Positions 42,167 through 51,398 of a DNA stretch of 64,000 bases are shown here, in pieces. Both the position numbers and the translations under genes were made by a program. Numbering within the stretch: position 1 is the stretch's first letter; each line of letters opens with the position of its first letter. The notes under the pieces were generated by a model. That model was not told the origin of the DNA, made no database searches, and saw nothing but the letters and a program-made list of their open reading frames with translations. Source of the stretch: an uncultured Nonlabens sp. (GTDB taxonomy: Bacteria; Bacteroidota; Bacteroidia; Flavobacteriales; Flavobacteriaceae); contig NZ_CANLXZ010000004.1 of the NCBI RefSeq assembly GCF_947495285.1, positions 62,001 through 126,000 of the forward strand, in the 5' to 3' direction.

Positions 42167-44404
42167 TTAAAACTTAAACCCTAAATTAACAAAGACTTGT
42201 CCGTCATTTTGTTGTGGAGAGAAGCTGTATTTTATTTCTATAGGTCCTAAAAAAGATTCTAATCCATAACCTATCGCATATCCTGTATATTTAGCCTCAC
42301 TAAACCATTTGTTTTGTTTAAATAAATCATCTTGAGCATTTGCTATGTTGGCACTGAATATGATGTGATTGTTTTTGAATACTTCATAATCTGCCTCTAG
42401 TAGTACTTTTATCATAGTGTCACCAGTTATGCTTAGAAAATCATAACCATAAAATGGTATTAGATTATTAATTCTACGTGACCCATAACCTCCTAGCAAA
42501 AAATCCATAGAAGAATCATTAGTATCACCTATAGTTATACCTATGTGTGCGTTACCACGCAGGGTAAAATCGCCATAATTGTGCGCATGACCTATTTGTA
42601 ATTGCGCGACAGAAAATTCTTTAAAACGCTCTTTGTATTGAGAGTTTAAGAGGTAAAGATTAAAGTCACCATCAAGCTTCCAGCCACTCGATGGGAACTG
42701 AGCGTTATCATATGAGTCTAGTAATACTTTGCCATATAAACTGCCTAGAGTGCCATTTGTAAAATCTGTAACACTATCATCTGGGTCTGCAGTGATCAAA
42801 GTTTTTGTAAATATATGGAGGGATTTAATCTCGGTACCGATTACTAGGTTTAGAGATCTATTGAGTCTGGTTTGTAAGAAAATTTGTTGAGTCCAGTCTC
42901 TATATTTCACTTCAAGACTATTAACGCCTAATGGGCCTAGAAAGCCGGCATCTTCAGCAAATTTTGCATTCACGTCTTTTTCAAATCTTATAAATTCACT
43001 GTGTATTCCTATAGACCAGTAACGGCCTTTGTCTATATAATAGTCAAAGTTGTATCTCAAATTATCGCCCACGATAAAATCTGCAGATACTATGTCGTTA
43101 TCAAAAAGCACTTTTTTTCTAGAAAGATTAACTAATGCGGCACTGCGTGTTAATTCATCATAATGTAAGCCTAGTTTTAAATAGTTACGTACCTCACTCT
43201 CAACTAGATCTATTTCTAGAGTCGCACCTTTGTCTTGATTAAGGATCTCATAATTTATCTTTGCAAAATTATCTGTAGCTTGTAGATTTTGAATCCCTGT
43301 GTTTAAATCGGTGTACGCTACCTTACCTGGTGTCTTTATTTTAAATCTACCTACTATAAATGCTCTTGTGTAATTCTTATTTCCTTTTACATTGATTTTG
43401 TTAAGGTATATGCTATCGCCTATCGTGTTTTTTAAATTTGGTTTTATGTAGCTGTCTATGGCAAGCTTTTTAAGTTGATCTATTTTATCTCTACCGGCCT
43501 GTTCACCTCTTTTAATGATTTCTTTTCCTAGGTCAAAAGAGACAACAGTAAAATCATTAATGTCTGGAGTAATATAAATGTCTGTTTTGGGGGCTTTATA
43601 CTTCATTGCATTAATGGTAAGGAAGTTGTTGATCTGTGATAATATATCGAGAGCCCCACTAAGTTCTTTTCTCGATTTTAAATCATCTTGTACATCTACA
43701 CCTATAATAATATCTACACCTTTTGCTTTTAATTTTTCTATAGGATAATTATCTACTACACCACCGTCTATGAGTAGTTTGCCATCTATTTCAACAGGGG
43801 CAAAGAGTGACGGCAGCGCACCACTTGCATTTACTGCTTTGGGTAAATAGCCGCTGTCTAGTACGATTTCTTCTCCAGTGGTGATCTCTGTGGCGATACA
43901 TAAAAATGGAATGGGCAATTGATTAAAGTCGTCAACATCTTTTACATGGGCGAGCAACCTGGATAGAAGGTCATAGATATTTTGTCCTTTACTTAAGGAA
44001 GAAGGTAATTGTACTTTAAAATCTTTAAAAGGCAAGGTGACCGCATAACGTTCTGTATTTCTACGCTCGTAAAATGTTTTTGATTTGCGAGGTATGTCAT
44101 CAGATATAATTTTGTCAAAATCTATAGTTTTGAAAATAGAATCTAACTGTTGCCCGGTATAGCCAGATGCATAAAGCGACCCAACTATCGCACCCATGCT
44201 CGTTCCTGCTATGTGGTCTATTTTTATTCCTAGGGAATCTATTATTTTAAGTGTTCCTATATGTGCTAGACCTTTTGCACCACCGCCAGATAAGACAAGT
44301 CCTATTTTAGGTTGAGGATTATTTTGTTTTTCTTGTGCTAGTGTGAAGTCCGCTTTCGCGAAAGCGAGAACAATAAAAAATAATAATAATCTATTCTTCT
44401 TCAT
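42167..44404 (-). CDS. Patatin-like phospholipase fused to an outer-membrane barrel
   Basis: A 745-residue exported protein with two modules. The N-terminal patatin lipase shows IGLVLSGGGAKGLAHIG, the nucleophile S69 in AGTSMGA and the Asp of DGGVVDNYP, a Ser-Asp dyad. A POTRA-like linker (SIYLNKINVKGNKNYTRAFI) follows, then a C-terminal Omp85/surface-antigen barrel ending VNLGFKF. This resembles PlpD-type self-secreting lipases. The signal peptide holds a copy of the dispersed palindrome (residues 14-18 AFAKA), so a Lys lies in the hydrophobic-to-cleavage region. It overlaps uvrC by 14 bp. Confidence 0.92.
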   Translation of the reverse strand: MKKNRLLLFFIVLAFAKADFTLAQEKQNNPQPKIGLVLSGGGAKGLAHIGTLKIIDSLGIKIDHIAGTSMGAIVGSLYASGYTGQQLDSIFKTIDFDKIISDDIPRKSKTFYERRNTERYAVTLPFKDFKVQLPSSLSKGQNIYDLLSRLLAHVKDVDDFNQLPIPFLCIATEITTGEEIVLDSGYLPKAVNASGALPSLFAPVEIDGKLLIDGGVVDNYPIEKLKAKGVDIIIGVDVQDDLKSRKELSGALDILSQINNFLTINAMKYKAPKTDIYITPDINDFTVVSFDLGKEIIKRGEQAGRDKIDQLKKLAIDSYIKPNLKNTIGDSIYLNKINVKGNKNYTRAFIVGRFKIKTPGKVAYTDLNTGIQNLQATDNFAKINYEILNQDKGATLEIDLVESEVRNYLKLGLHYDELTRSAALVNLSRKKVLFDNDIVSADFIVGDNLRYNFDYYIDKGRYWSIGIHSEFIRFEKDVNAKFAEDAGFLGPLGVNSLEVKYRDWTQQIFLQTRLNRSLNLVIGTEIKSLHIFTKTLITADPDDSVTDFTNGTLGSLYGKVLLDSYDNAQFPSSGWKLDGDFNLYLLNSQYKERFKEFSVAQLQIGHAHNYGDFTLRGNAHIGITIGDTNDSSMDFLLGGYGSRRINNLIPFYGYDFLSITGDTMIKVLLEADYEVFKNNHIIFSANIANAQDDLFKQNKWFSEAKYTGYAIGYGLESFLGPIEIKYSFSPQQNDGQVFVNLGFKF
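44351..44366. repeat. Dispersed palindrome, copy 10 (perfect, in a signal peptide)
   Basis: CGCTTTCGCGAAAGCG inside the signal-peptide codons of the patatin-barrel gene, read as AFAKA. Confidence 0.9.
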
Positions 44405-46190
44405 CTTTATAAAAGTCTATTATTTTTTGTGCTTTAGAAACGCCTACTATTTCTGTAAGCTCTTTCTTTGTAGCATTTTTAACTCGTTTTACACTCCTAA
44501 AATGTTTTAATAATTCAACAACTGTTTTTTCTCCGATCCCAACGATCTCATCTAGCTCAGTTTCTATAGCCTGTTTGCTACGTTTATTTCTGTGATGGGT
44601 GATACCAAAACGGTGTGCCTCATTACGCATTTGTTGAATAACCTTAAGTGTTTCAGATCTTTTATCTAGATATAAAGGTACAGGATCATTAGGATAAAAT
44701 AGCTCTTCTAGTCTTTTTGCTATTCCTATTATAGGTATTTTACCTCTCAGACCCAGTCGTTCTAATGCGGTGACACCGCTAGATAACTGTCCTTTTCCAC
44801 CGTCTACTATGACTAGTTGTGGTAATGGCTGGTCTTCTTCTAGTAGTCTTCTATAACGTCTATAAACTACTTCTTCCATACTAGCAAAGTCGTCTGGTCC
44901 TTCTACCGTTTTTATATTAAAGTTTCTATAATCTTTCTTGCTAGGTTTTCCATTCTTAAAAACTACACAAGCAGCTACAGGATTAGTACCTTGAATGTTA
45001 GAGTTATCAAAACACTCCATGTGTCTAGGTTCTTCACCCAGTCTCAAATCGGCTTTCATTTGCGCCATTAATCTGGTAACATGTCTATCAGGGTCTACTA
45101 TTTTAATAGTTTTAAATTGTTCTTGCCTAAAGAATTTTGCATTGCGCTCTGATAGGTCTACTACACGTTTTTTATCTCCTAATTTAGGGATTGTAATCTT
45201 TATATTTTCACCTACATCTACATCAAATTGTGTGTAGATCTCGGTAGACTGAGAGTCGAATCTATTGCGCAATTCTACGATAGCAAGCTCAAGTAAATGT
45301 TTATCATCTTCTTCTAGTTGCTTTTTAAGTTCCATGGTGTGTGATCGTGTAATCGCACCATGATTAATTTGCAAGTAATTTACATATCCAGCGGCTTCAT
45401 CACTAACTATGGTAAAAATATCTACATTTGAGATGTTAGGATTTACGACCGTAGATTTTGCCTGGTATCTGGTTAGTATTTCTAATTTTTCTTTAAGTAG
45501 TTGCGCCTCTTCAAATTCCATATTTGCAGCGTGCTCTTGCATTAAGTCTGTAAAATAACGTACCGCTTCTTTAAAGTCTCCTTTTACGATGCCTCTTATA
45601 GCTTCTATACTTCTGTTGTATTGTACTTCATGCTGCAGTCCTGCACATGGTCCTTTACAGTTGCCTATGTGGTATTCTAAGCAAAGTTTAAATTTTCCCT
45701 CATTTATTTTATCCTGTTGTAAATCGTAGTTACAGGTACGTATAGGGTACAATGTTTTAACTAGTTCTAGGAGTGTTCTTACTGTTCTAACACTCGTATA
45801 AGGTCCATAATACTCGCTGCCATCTTTGATCATTTTACGTGTTAAAAATACCCTTGGGAAACGTTCTTTTTTAATGACCAGCCATGGATAAGTTTTGTCA
45901 TCTCGCAACATGATGTTGTACCTGGGGTTGCGACTTTTAATTAAGCTGTTCTCTAGTAATAAAGCGTCGGTTTCTGTTTCAACAACTATGTGTTCAATGC
46001 GATAAATATTCTTTACCATCGTTTTTATACGATAGCTGTCATGTGTTTTATTAAAATAAGAGGAGACTCTTTTTTTAAGTTTTTTAGCTTTTCCTACATA
46101 AAGTAGCTTGTCTTTTTTATCAAAGTACAAGTAAACTCCAGGTGATAAGGGTAGGGTTTTAATCTGAACCTCTAAAGGTGGTATTTCCAT
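44391..46190 (-). CDS. uvrC: Excinuclease ABC subunit C
   Basis: Dual-incision nuclease of nucleotide excision repair, 599 residues. It has the N-terminal GIY-YIG domain (SPGVYLYFDKKDKLLYVGKAKKLKKRV), a UVR motif near residue 205, the RNase H-like catalytic half (MECFDNSNIQGTNPVAACVVF; VIVDGGKGQL), and C-terminal helix-hairpin-helix repeats (LDEIVGIGEKTVVELLKHF). A TATCTTTA box at 46207-46200 precedes the ATG. It is followed in the same transcript by the patatin-barrel gene, which overlaps it by 14 bp. Confidence 0.97.
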   Translation of the reverse strand: MEIPPLEVQIKTLPLSPGVYLYFDKKDKLLYVGKAKKLKKRVSSYFNKTHDSYRIKTMVKNIYRIEHIVVETETDALLLENSLIKSRNPRYNIMLRDDKTYPWLVIKKERFPRVFLTRKMIKDGSEYYGPYTSVRTVRTLLELVKTLYPIRTCNYDLQQDKINEGKFKLCLEYHIGNCKGPCAGLQHEVQYNRSIEAIRGIVKGDFKEAVRYFTDLMQEHAANMEFEEAQLLKEKLEILTRYQAKSTVVNPNISNVDIFTIVSDEAAGYVNYLQINHGAITRSHTMELKKQLEEDDKHLLELAIVELRNRFDSQSTEIYTQFDVDVGENIKITIPKLGDKKRVVDLSERNAKFFRQEQFKTIKIVDPDRHVTRLMAQMKADLRLGEEPRHMECFDNSNIQGTNPVAACVVFKNGKPSKKDYRNFNIKTVEGPDDFASMEEVVYRRYRRLLEEDQPLPQLVIVDGGKGQLSSGVTALERLGLRGKIPIIGIAKRLEELFYPNDPVPLYLDKRSETLKVIQQMRNEAHRFGITHHRNKRSKQAIETELDEIVGIGEKTVVELLKHFRSVKRVKNATKKELTEIVGVSKAQKIIDFYKDEEE

Positions 46191-46339
46191 AGCACAGTAA
46201 AGATAGGTATTATGCTTAATGGGTTAAATATATTTTAATAGAAGTTTATGTAGAACTTGCTCTTATACAACCGTAATAATTAATAATTCTTCACCTAAAT
46301 AAAGTAGGATGATGCTAGTAAAGTCTCTATACACGAGAT

Positions 46340-46711
46340 TTAATTGACGTTTAAAATGTAAACAAAGGGGTAATCATCTCCGCCTATTGCAGCATCACAA
46401 ATTACAGCATCATCGTCATTTAAATCCCTGTACTCTATTGTTATTTGAAGTCCATCTACCTTAAAGTTTTGAGGAAGGTTTGCAGCATAATAAACATAAT
46501 GATTTGAGAGAGGTAGATTAGTGGTTACTTGATCAAACTCGATTAAATAGTCAACTGTACTATTATCATTATCAACGATTCCACATTTATTACCTTGTCT
46601 AAGTACGGTAACATTAAAAGAGTTTTGATTTACATCGTCATCAGTATTGCAGCTTACTAAAAAAAAACTTATTGCAAAGATGAATAATAGAACTATAGGT
46701 TTAATTTTCAT
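46340..46711 (-). CDS. Small hypothetical lipoprotein
   Basis: A 123-residue predicted lipoprotein; MKIKPIVLLFIFAISFFLVSC gives Cys21, followed by NTDDD, which resembles the acidic lipoprotein export signal of Flavobacterial surface lipoproteins. The mature part has a beta-rich pattern with four Cys including the lipidated one, and two acidic clusters. I recognise no family. It is monocistronic and converges with nothing; 149 bp on its 3' side (46191-46339) hold only the uvrC promoter region. Confidence 0.7.
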   Translation of the reverse strand: MKIKPIVLLFIFAISFFLVSCNTDDDVNQNSFNVTVLRQGNKCGIVDNDNSTVDYLIEFDQVTTNLPLSNHYVYYAANLPQNFKVDGLQITIEYRDLNDDDAVICDAAIGGDDYPFVYILNVN

Positions 46712-46860
46712 ATGTATGATTTATGTTATTCTTCTTTTAGATGCTAGAAATTGAAAAAGGTTGCGTAAAATGTATCTGATATCTTCAATTTAAAGGTATC
46801 ACATAGATAAATTCACTCGGTTATCTTAAATTGCAGCTCAATGGAAACATCTGGTCATTA

Positions 46861-47832
46861 ATGAAATTATATCCCTTAAAATTTAAACCTGTTTTTCACT
46901 ACCGTATTTGGGGTGGTGACCAGTTGAAGACTAGCCTTAATAAAGAATACGATCAAGAGTCCATAGGTGAATCTTGGGAGATAAGTGCTGTTCCAGATAG
47001 TGAAACTGTTGTTGCAAACGGTGATTATGCTGGTGCGACTATCAATAATTTAATAGAGCGATTTAAAGAAGCGTTTTTAGGGAAGTCCGTGTATGATAAG
47101 TTTAATGGAGAATTTCCATTACTTATTAAATTTATAGATGCAAAAAAACCACTTTCTATACAGGTACATCCTAATAATGAAATAGCTAGAGAACGACACG
47201 GTTCATTTGGTAAAAATGAAATGTGGTACATCATGCCTTCTTATAAAGATGCAACTATAACAGTCGGTTTTAAAGAAGAAGTGGACAAAGATTCTTATCA
47301 AAAACATTTAAAAAATCACACACTTACAGACGTTCTCAATGAGTTTAAAGTAAAAGCGGGAGATGCTTTTTACATACCTACCGGTAGAATACACGCCATA
47401 GGAGCAGGAGTAATGCTGGCCGAAATCCAGCAGTCTTCTGATGTGACCTATCGTATTTATGATTACGACCGTAAAGACGTGAGAACTGGTAAAACTAGAG
47501 AATTACATACCGATCTAGCGCTAGATGCAATAGATTTTAATTTACAAACGCAATATCACACGGATTACAGCCGTAAAAAAAATCAACCTAATAAGCTTAT
47601 TGATTCACCTTACTTTAAAACTAATTTTTTGAAGATTAAAGGCACGCTAGAAAGAGACTTATCAGAAATCAATTCCTTTACTATCTATATGTGTGTAAAA
47701 GGTAGTGCTACCTTAATATATAAAGAAGAAAATTATTCACTGGTACAAGGAGAGTGTATTTTATTACCTGCAGGAATTAACTTAGTCACTCTAGATTCTA
47801 TAGATGCGCAATGTATCGAGGTTTATTTATAA
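46861..47832 (+). CDS. manA: Mannose-6-phosphate isomerase, class I
   Basis: Zinc cupin enzyme linking fructose-6-phosphate to mannose-6-phosphate, 323 residues. Visible: KFKPVFHYRIWGG, the zinc ligands in PLSIQVHPN (Gln and His) and the catalytic-site motif AFYIPTGRIHAIGAG with its Arg-Ile-His. I start at ATG 46861; the TTG at 46831 would add a non-conserved decapeptide. It is followed after 17 bp by a thioredoxin gene and probably shares its transcript. Confidence 0.93.
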   Translation: MKLYPLKFKPVFHYRIWGGDQLKTSLNKEYDQESIGESWEISAVPDSETVVANGDYAGATINNLIERFKEAFLGKSVYDKFNGEFPLLIKFIDAKKPLSIQVHPNNEIARERHGSFGKNEMWYIMPSYKDATITVGFKEEVDKDSYQKHLKNHTLTDVLNEFKVKAGDAFYIPTGRIHAIGAGVMLAEIQQSSDVTYRIYDYDRKDVRTGKTRELHTDLALDAIDFNLQTQYHTDYSRKKNQPNKLIDSPYFKTNFLKIKGTLERDLSEINSFTIYMCVKGSATLIYKEENYSLVQGECILLPAGINLVTLDSIDAQCIEVYL

Positions 47833-47849
47833 TCTAAAATAAAAATTTT

Positions 47850-48143
47850 ATGTCTAGCTTTAAAGAACTTACTAATAGTGATACACCAGTGTTAATAGAT
47901 TTTTTTGCAACCTGGTGTGGGCCATGCCAGACCATGATGCCAGTTCTAGATAAATTAAAAGAAGATCTAGGTGATCAAGTACGTATTCTTAAAATAGACG
48001 TGGATAAAAATAAAGCACTTGCTACAAAGTTTGCTATCAGAGGCGTGCCAGCATTCATGATTTTTAAAAATGGTAAGCAAGTATGGAAAGCTGCAGGAAT
48101 ACAACCCTTACATGAATTAAAAGCGCAGATTCAAAAAGCATAA
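47850..48143 (+). CDS. trxA: Thioredoxin
   Basis: A 97-residue thioredoxin with the redox centre WCGPCQT near residue 22, cis-Pro block RGVPAFMIFKNGK and the usual beta-alpha fold. It is shorter than classical TrxA at the N-terminus. It lacks a signal peptide, so it is cytoplasmic. It follows manA and may be co-transcribed with it. Confidence 0.93.
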   Translation: MSSFKELTNSDTPVLIDFFATWCGPCQTMMPVLDKLKEDLGDQVRILKIDVDKNKALATKFAIRGVPAFMIFKNGKQVWKAAGIQPLHELKAQIQKA

Positions 48144-48260
48144 ACATTCTGGTAAATAGTTTGTTGCATACCATGCCCTTTATTTAATCTTCTTAAATTT
48201 TATGTAACAAATAACTATCTTCATGCTCTAGTTTCAATATAAATTAAAAATCTTAGATTT

Positions 48261-49652
48261 ATGAAAACTGTTGTCTATTTTGTTTTATGGGTAGTAAGCC
48301 TATTATTCTCATCAATCACCCATGCACAAGATTTTAACGGTTCTTGGACAGGAGGGATTTATGGAATGCCGTTGGTTTTTGAAATTTCAAATATTAATGG
48401 TCAGTACTCAGCAAAGATGCAAAGCCCTAGCCAATCTAAAACTTACCTTCCTATGAATAGTATTGTGGTAGACGGTAATCAAATTACTATGCTGCTAGAT
48501 GCCTATAAAATAAAATATCAAGGAGAATTAGTGGACGATAAACTTATCGGGATCTTTACTCAAGGTAGTGGCTCAGGAAAAATGATTTTAGAGAAAAAAG
48601 AATATGTAGAAGTAAAGCCTAAAAGGCCACAAGAACCTAAAGCACCCTTTCCTTACCATATAGAAGACGTGGTGTTTACTAATCCCAAAGCAAATGATAT
48701 TAAACTAGCAGGTACATTAACATTACCTAAAAATAATAACAATCCAGCAGTTGCTATTCTTATTTCAGGCTCTGGACCTCAAGATCGTAACGAAGAGCTT
48801 TTTGATCATAAACCGTTTTTAGTTCTTGCAGACCATTTGACTAGAAAAGGTATTGCTGTTTTTAGGTACGACGACCGTGGAGTAGCACAATCTCAAGGGG
48901 CTCAAAAAGGAGCAACTAGTAAAGACTTTGCTACAGATGTAGAAGCAGCTATTACTTACCTTAAATCTCGTAAAGATGTAGACGCAAAAAAAATCGGACT
49001 TATAGGACATAGTGAAGGCGGTTTAATCGCGCCTATGGTTATAGCAGATAATAAAAGAGATGTAGCATTTTTTGTGTCTCTAGCTGGACCAGGCGTTGAT
49101 GGGTATCATGTTTTACTACCTCAAATAGAGAAAAGCCTCAGATTTCAAGGTGTGATGGGCCATCAGTTGGATTTTGAAAAAAATCTTATGGACGCTATGT
49201 TTTTAAAAATAATAGATTCAAAAAAGTTATCCTCTCCATTATTAGAAAATGAGCTTGTTATCTTTATGAAGCAGCTGGTTGCAAACGCTCCAGATGTAAT
49301 AAAATCCAAATATACTGATCAAGTTATATCAGCTCTCAGTAAACAGTTTTCTGAAAAGTGGATGCGATTCTTTTTAAGTTATGATCCAGCTCCTAATTTG
49401 AGTAAAATAAAATGCCCAGTTCTAGCTATTAACGGATCTCTAGATTATCAAGTAATCCCAGAAATCAATTTACCAGGTTTTGAAACAGCACTTTCTAAAA
49501 ATAAAGACGTAACTATTAAAAAAATAAAAGGACTTAACCATCTTTTTCAAAATGCGCAAACAGGTAGTGCCGGTGAGTACGGACAGTTAGAAGAGACGAT
49601 AGATCAAAGAACATTAAATTTAATTTCTAGTTGGATTAATTCTAGATTTTAA
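48261..49652 (+). CDS. Exported alpha/beta hydrolase
   Basis: A 463-residue exported protein: signal peptide VLWVVSLLFSSITHAQ, an N-terminal beta-rich domain (residues ~25-125, NGSWTGGIYGMPLVFEI), then an alpha/beta hydrolase with oxyanion-type LISGSGPQDRNE, RYDDRGVAQSQG and the nucleophile elbow GLIGHSEGG, the acid in INGSLDYQV and the His in GLNHLFQ. This architecture is common for Bacteroidota periplasmic esterases or dipeptidyl-peptidase relatives. The substrate is unknown. Confidence 0.87.
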   Translation: MKTVVYFVLWVVSLLFSSITHAQDFNGSWTGGIYGMPLVFEISNINGQYSAKMQSPSQSKTYLPMNSIVVDGNQITMLLDAYKIKYQGELVDDKLIGIFTQGSGSGKMILEKKEYVEVKPKRPQEPKAPFPYHIEDVVFTNPKANDIKLAGTLTLPKNNNNPAVAILISGSGPQDRNEELFDHKPFLVLADHLTRKGIAVFRYDDRGVAQSQGAQKGATSKDFATDVEAAITYLKSRKDVDAKKIGLIGHSEGGLIAPMVIADNKRDVAFFVSLAGPGVDGYHVLLPQIEKSLRFQGVMGHQLDFEKNLMDAMFLKIIDSKKLSSPLLENELVIFMKQLVANAPDVIKSKYTDQVISALSKQFSEKWMRFFLSYDPAPNLSKIKCPVLAINGSLDYQVIPEINLPGFETALSKNKDVTIKKIKGLNHLFQNAQTGSAGEYGQLEETIDQRTLNLISSWINSRF

Positions 49653-49825
49653 AAGCTTTCATTCTTATTTTGTTTTTACAGCCATACTTATGTTGCGTGG
49701 GCAAATATGTAATTTGATACGTTTTAAATACTGCTATTTATGAATAGTGTACACAGAACTGTTGCTTTAAGTGTTTGTTTTAAACGCTTTTGTATAATTA
49801 GATGTGAGTATTCTTATATGTGATA

Positions 49826-49841
49826 CGCTTTCGCGAAAGCG
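49826..49841. repeat. Dispersed palindrome, copy 11 (perfect, intergenic)
   Basis: CGCTTTCGCGAAAGCG upstream of the mrp -7 box, in the 274-bp region after the hydrolase gene. It lies about 58 bp before the -7 box. Confidence 0.9.
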
Positions 49842-49899
49842 GAATATTTTTATCTATCTCTTTTATTTAGAATGGTTTTTAATTAACGTCTTTGATCGT

Positions 49900-49907
49900 T
49901 ATCTTTG
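49900..49907 (+). promoter_or_regulatory. -7 box of mrp-nfu operon
   Basis: TATCTTTG, full TAnnTTTG match, 19 nt before ATG 49927. It argues against the in-frame upstream start at 49804. Confidence 0.6.
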
Positions 49908-49926
49908 TAATACTCTAAATGGCAAA

Positions 49927-51066
49927 ATGAAAATAGAAAAGAAAGATGTTCTCAAAGCACTAGAAACCATATCGGTTCCTGGAGAAGGACAAAATATGGT
50001 AGAAAGTGGAGCAATTAAAAATGTACTTGTTTTTGGTGACGAGGTTGTGGTAGATGTTACTATTAATAACCATAGTTTACAAGCTAAGAAAAAAACAGAA
50101 GTCTCTATCTTACAGGCTATTCATAAAGAAGTTTATGAAAAAGCACAAATCAAAGTAAACCTAAAGGTAGAAGCACCAGAAACGATAGATAAAAAACCAG
50201 AAATTAAAGGTAAGGCTATTCCTGGAATAGATAATATTATTGCTGTAGCATCTGGAAAAGGTGGAGTAGGTAAATCTACTGTAACGGCAAATCTAGCTGT
50301 GACTCTTGCAAAAATGGGTTTTAAAGTAGGTCTTCTAGATGCAGACATTTATGGCCCTAGTGCTACTATAATGTTCGATATCGTTAATGAGAAGCCACTA
50401 TCGGTGACGGTAGATGGTAAATCAAAAATGAAACCAGTAGAGAGCTATGGTGTTAAAATTCTCTCTATAGGCTTTTTTACACAGCCAGACCAGGCGGTAG
50501 TGTGGCGTGGACCTATGGCTGCCAAAGCTTTGAATCAAATGATTTTTGATGCTGCATGGGGAGATTTAGACTTCTTAGTAGTAGATCTACCACCTGGTAC
50601 TGGAGATATACATTTAAGTATCATGCAATCATTACCGTTAACAGGTTCTGTTGTAGTTTCTACACCTCAAACTGTCGCACTGGCCGATGCTCGTAAAGGT
50701 GTAGCAATGTTTCAACAAGAAAGTATCAACGTGCCTGTCTTAGGTATAATAGAAAACATGGCTTATTTCACACCACCAGATATGCCAGGAAATAAATACC
50801 ATATTTTTGGTAAAGATGGTGCAAGAAACCTAGCTGATGATTTAAAGATTCCGTTTTTAGGAGAATTACCATTAATACAATCTATTAGAGAGGCAGGAGA
50901 TGTAGGCCGTCCTGCAGCTATGCAAGATGGTACAGATATAGAAAATGCATTTATCGAGATTACTAAAAAAGTAGTGTCAGAAACGGTACGTAGAAATGAT
51001 GCTTTACCACCTACAAAGGCAATTGAAATTACTACCATGGCAGGGTGTAGCGCCGTAAATAAGTAA
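49927..51066 (+). CDS. mrp: Mrp/NBP35-type Fe-S carrier ATPase
   Basis: P-loop NTPase (379 residues) that carries and delivers iron-sulfur clusters. An N-terminal MIP18/DUF59 domain (DVLKALETISVPGEGQNMV) precedes the deviant Walker A IAVASGKGGVGKSTV, DADIYGPSATIMF and VVDLPPGTGD. It ends TTMAGCSAVNK, with one Cys. A longer reading frame starts at 49804 but would run through the promoter box and the palindrome; ATG 49927 opens with the conserved MKIEKKDVLKALE. It is followed 5 bp later by the NifU-domain gene, an Fe-S assembly pair. Confidence 0.94.
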   Translation: MKIEKKDVLKALETISVPGEGQNMVESGAIKNVLVFGDEVVVDVTINNHSLQAKKKTEVSILQAIHKEVYEKAQIKVNLKVEAPETIDKKPEIKGKAIPGIDNIIAVASGKGGVGKSTVTANLAVTLAKMGFKVGLLDADIYGPSATIMFDIVNEKPLSVTVDGKSKMKPVESYGVKILSIGFFTQPDQAVVWRGPMAAKALNQMIFDAAWGDLDFLVVDLPPGTGDIHLSIMQSLPLTGSVVVSTPQTVALADARKGVAMFQQESINVPVLGIIENMAYFTPPDMPGNKYHIFGKDGARNLADDLKIPFLGELPLIQSIREAGDVGRPAAMQDGTDIENAFIEITKKVVSETVRRNDALPPTKAIEITTMAGCSAVNK

Positions 51067-51070
51067 TATT

Positions 51071-51352
51071 ATGACTGGATCAGAATTAAAAACAGCGGTC
51101 GAAGCAGGATTAGAAGAGATAAGACCTTTTTTACAAAGGGATAACGGTGACATAGAATTAGTCTCTATAGAAGATGATAAGTTTGTTAAAGTACGTTTGT
51201 TGGGGACTTGTGTAGGGTGTCATGTAAATCAAATGACTCTTAAGTCTGGAGTTGAGCTCACTGTTAAAAAGCATGCTCCACAGATAGAAACCGTTACCGA
51301 TATTTCAGGTCAAGAATTAAATGAAGAACAGCGAGATAGTATTGATTTATAG
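51071..51352 (+). CDS. NifU-domain Fe-S scaffold protein
   Basis: A 93-residue Nfu domain with the cluster-binding CxxC in LLGTCVGCHVNQMTLK. Such proteins carry a 4Fe-4S cluster between subunits. Its position right after mrp makes a two-gene Fe-S delivery operon, closed by a 17-bp stem terminator. Confidence 0.93.
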   Translation: MTGSELKTAVEAGLEEIRPFLQRDNGDIELVSIEDDKFVKVRLLGTCVGCHVNQMTLKSGVELTVKKHAPQIETVTDISGQELNEEQRDSIDL

Positions 51353-51360
51353 TTCTTTTA

Positions 51361-51398
51361 AACAACAAAGCCGATTCGTGAGAATCGGCTTTGTTGTT
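51361..51398. terminator. Bidirectional terminator, nfu / DUF3050 gene
   Basis: A perfect 17-bp stem (51361-51377 / 51382-51398) with loop GTGA; the base reads AACAACAAAG...CTTTGTTGTT rather than having a pure T run. Confidence 0.75.

Noticed and set aside
49804..49926. Longer N-terminus of mrp from 49804
   Set aside because: The extension crosses a palindrome copy and a promoter -7 box, and the conserved N-terminus begins at 49927.
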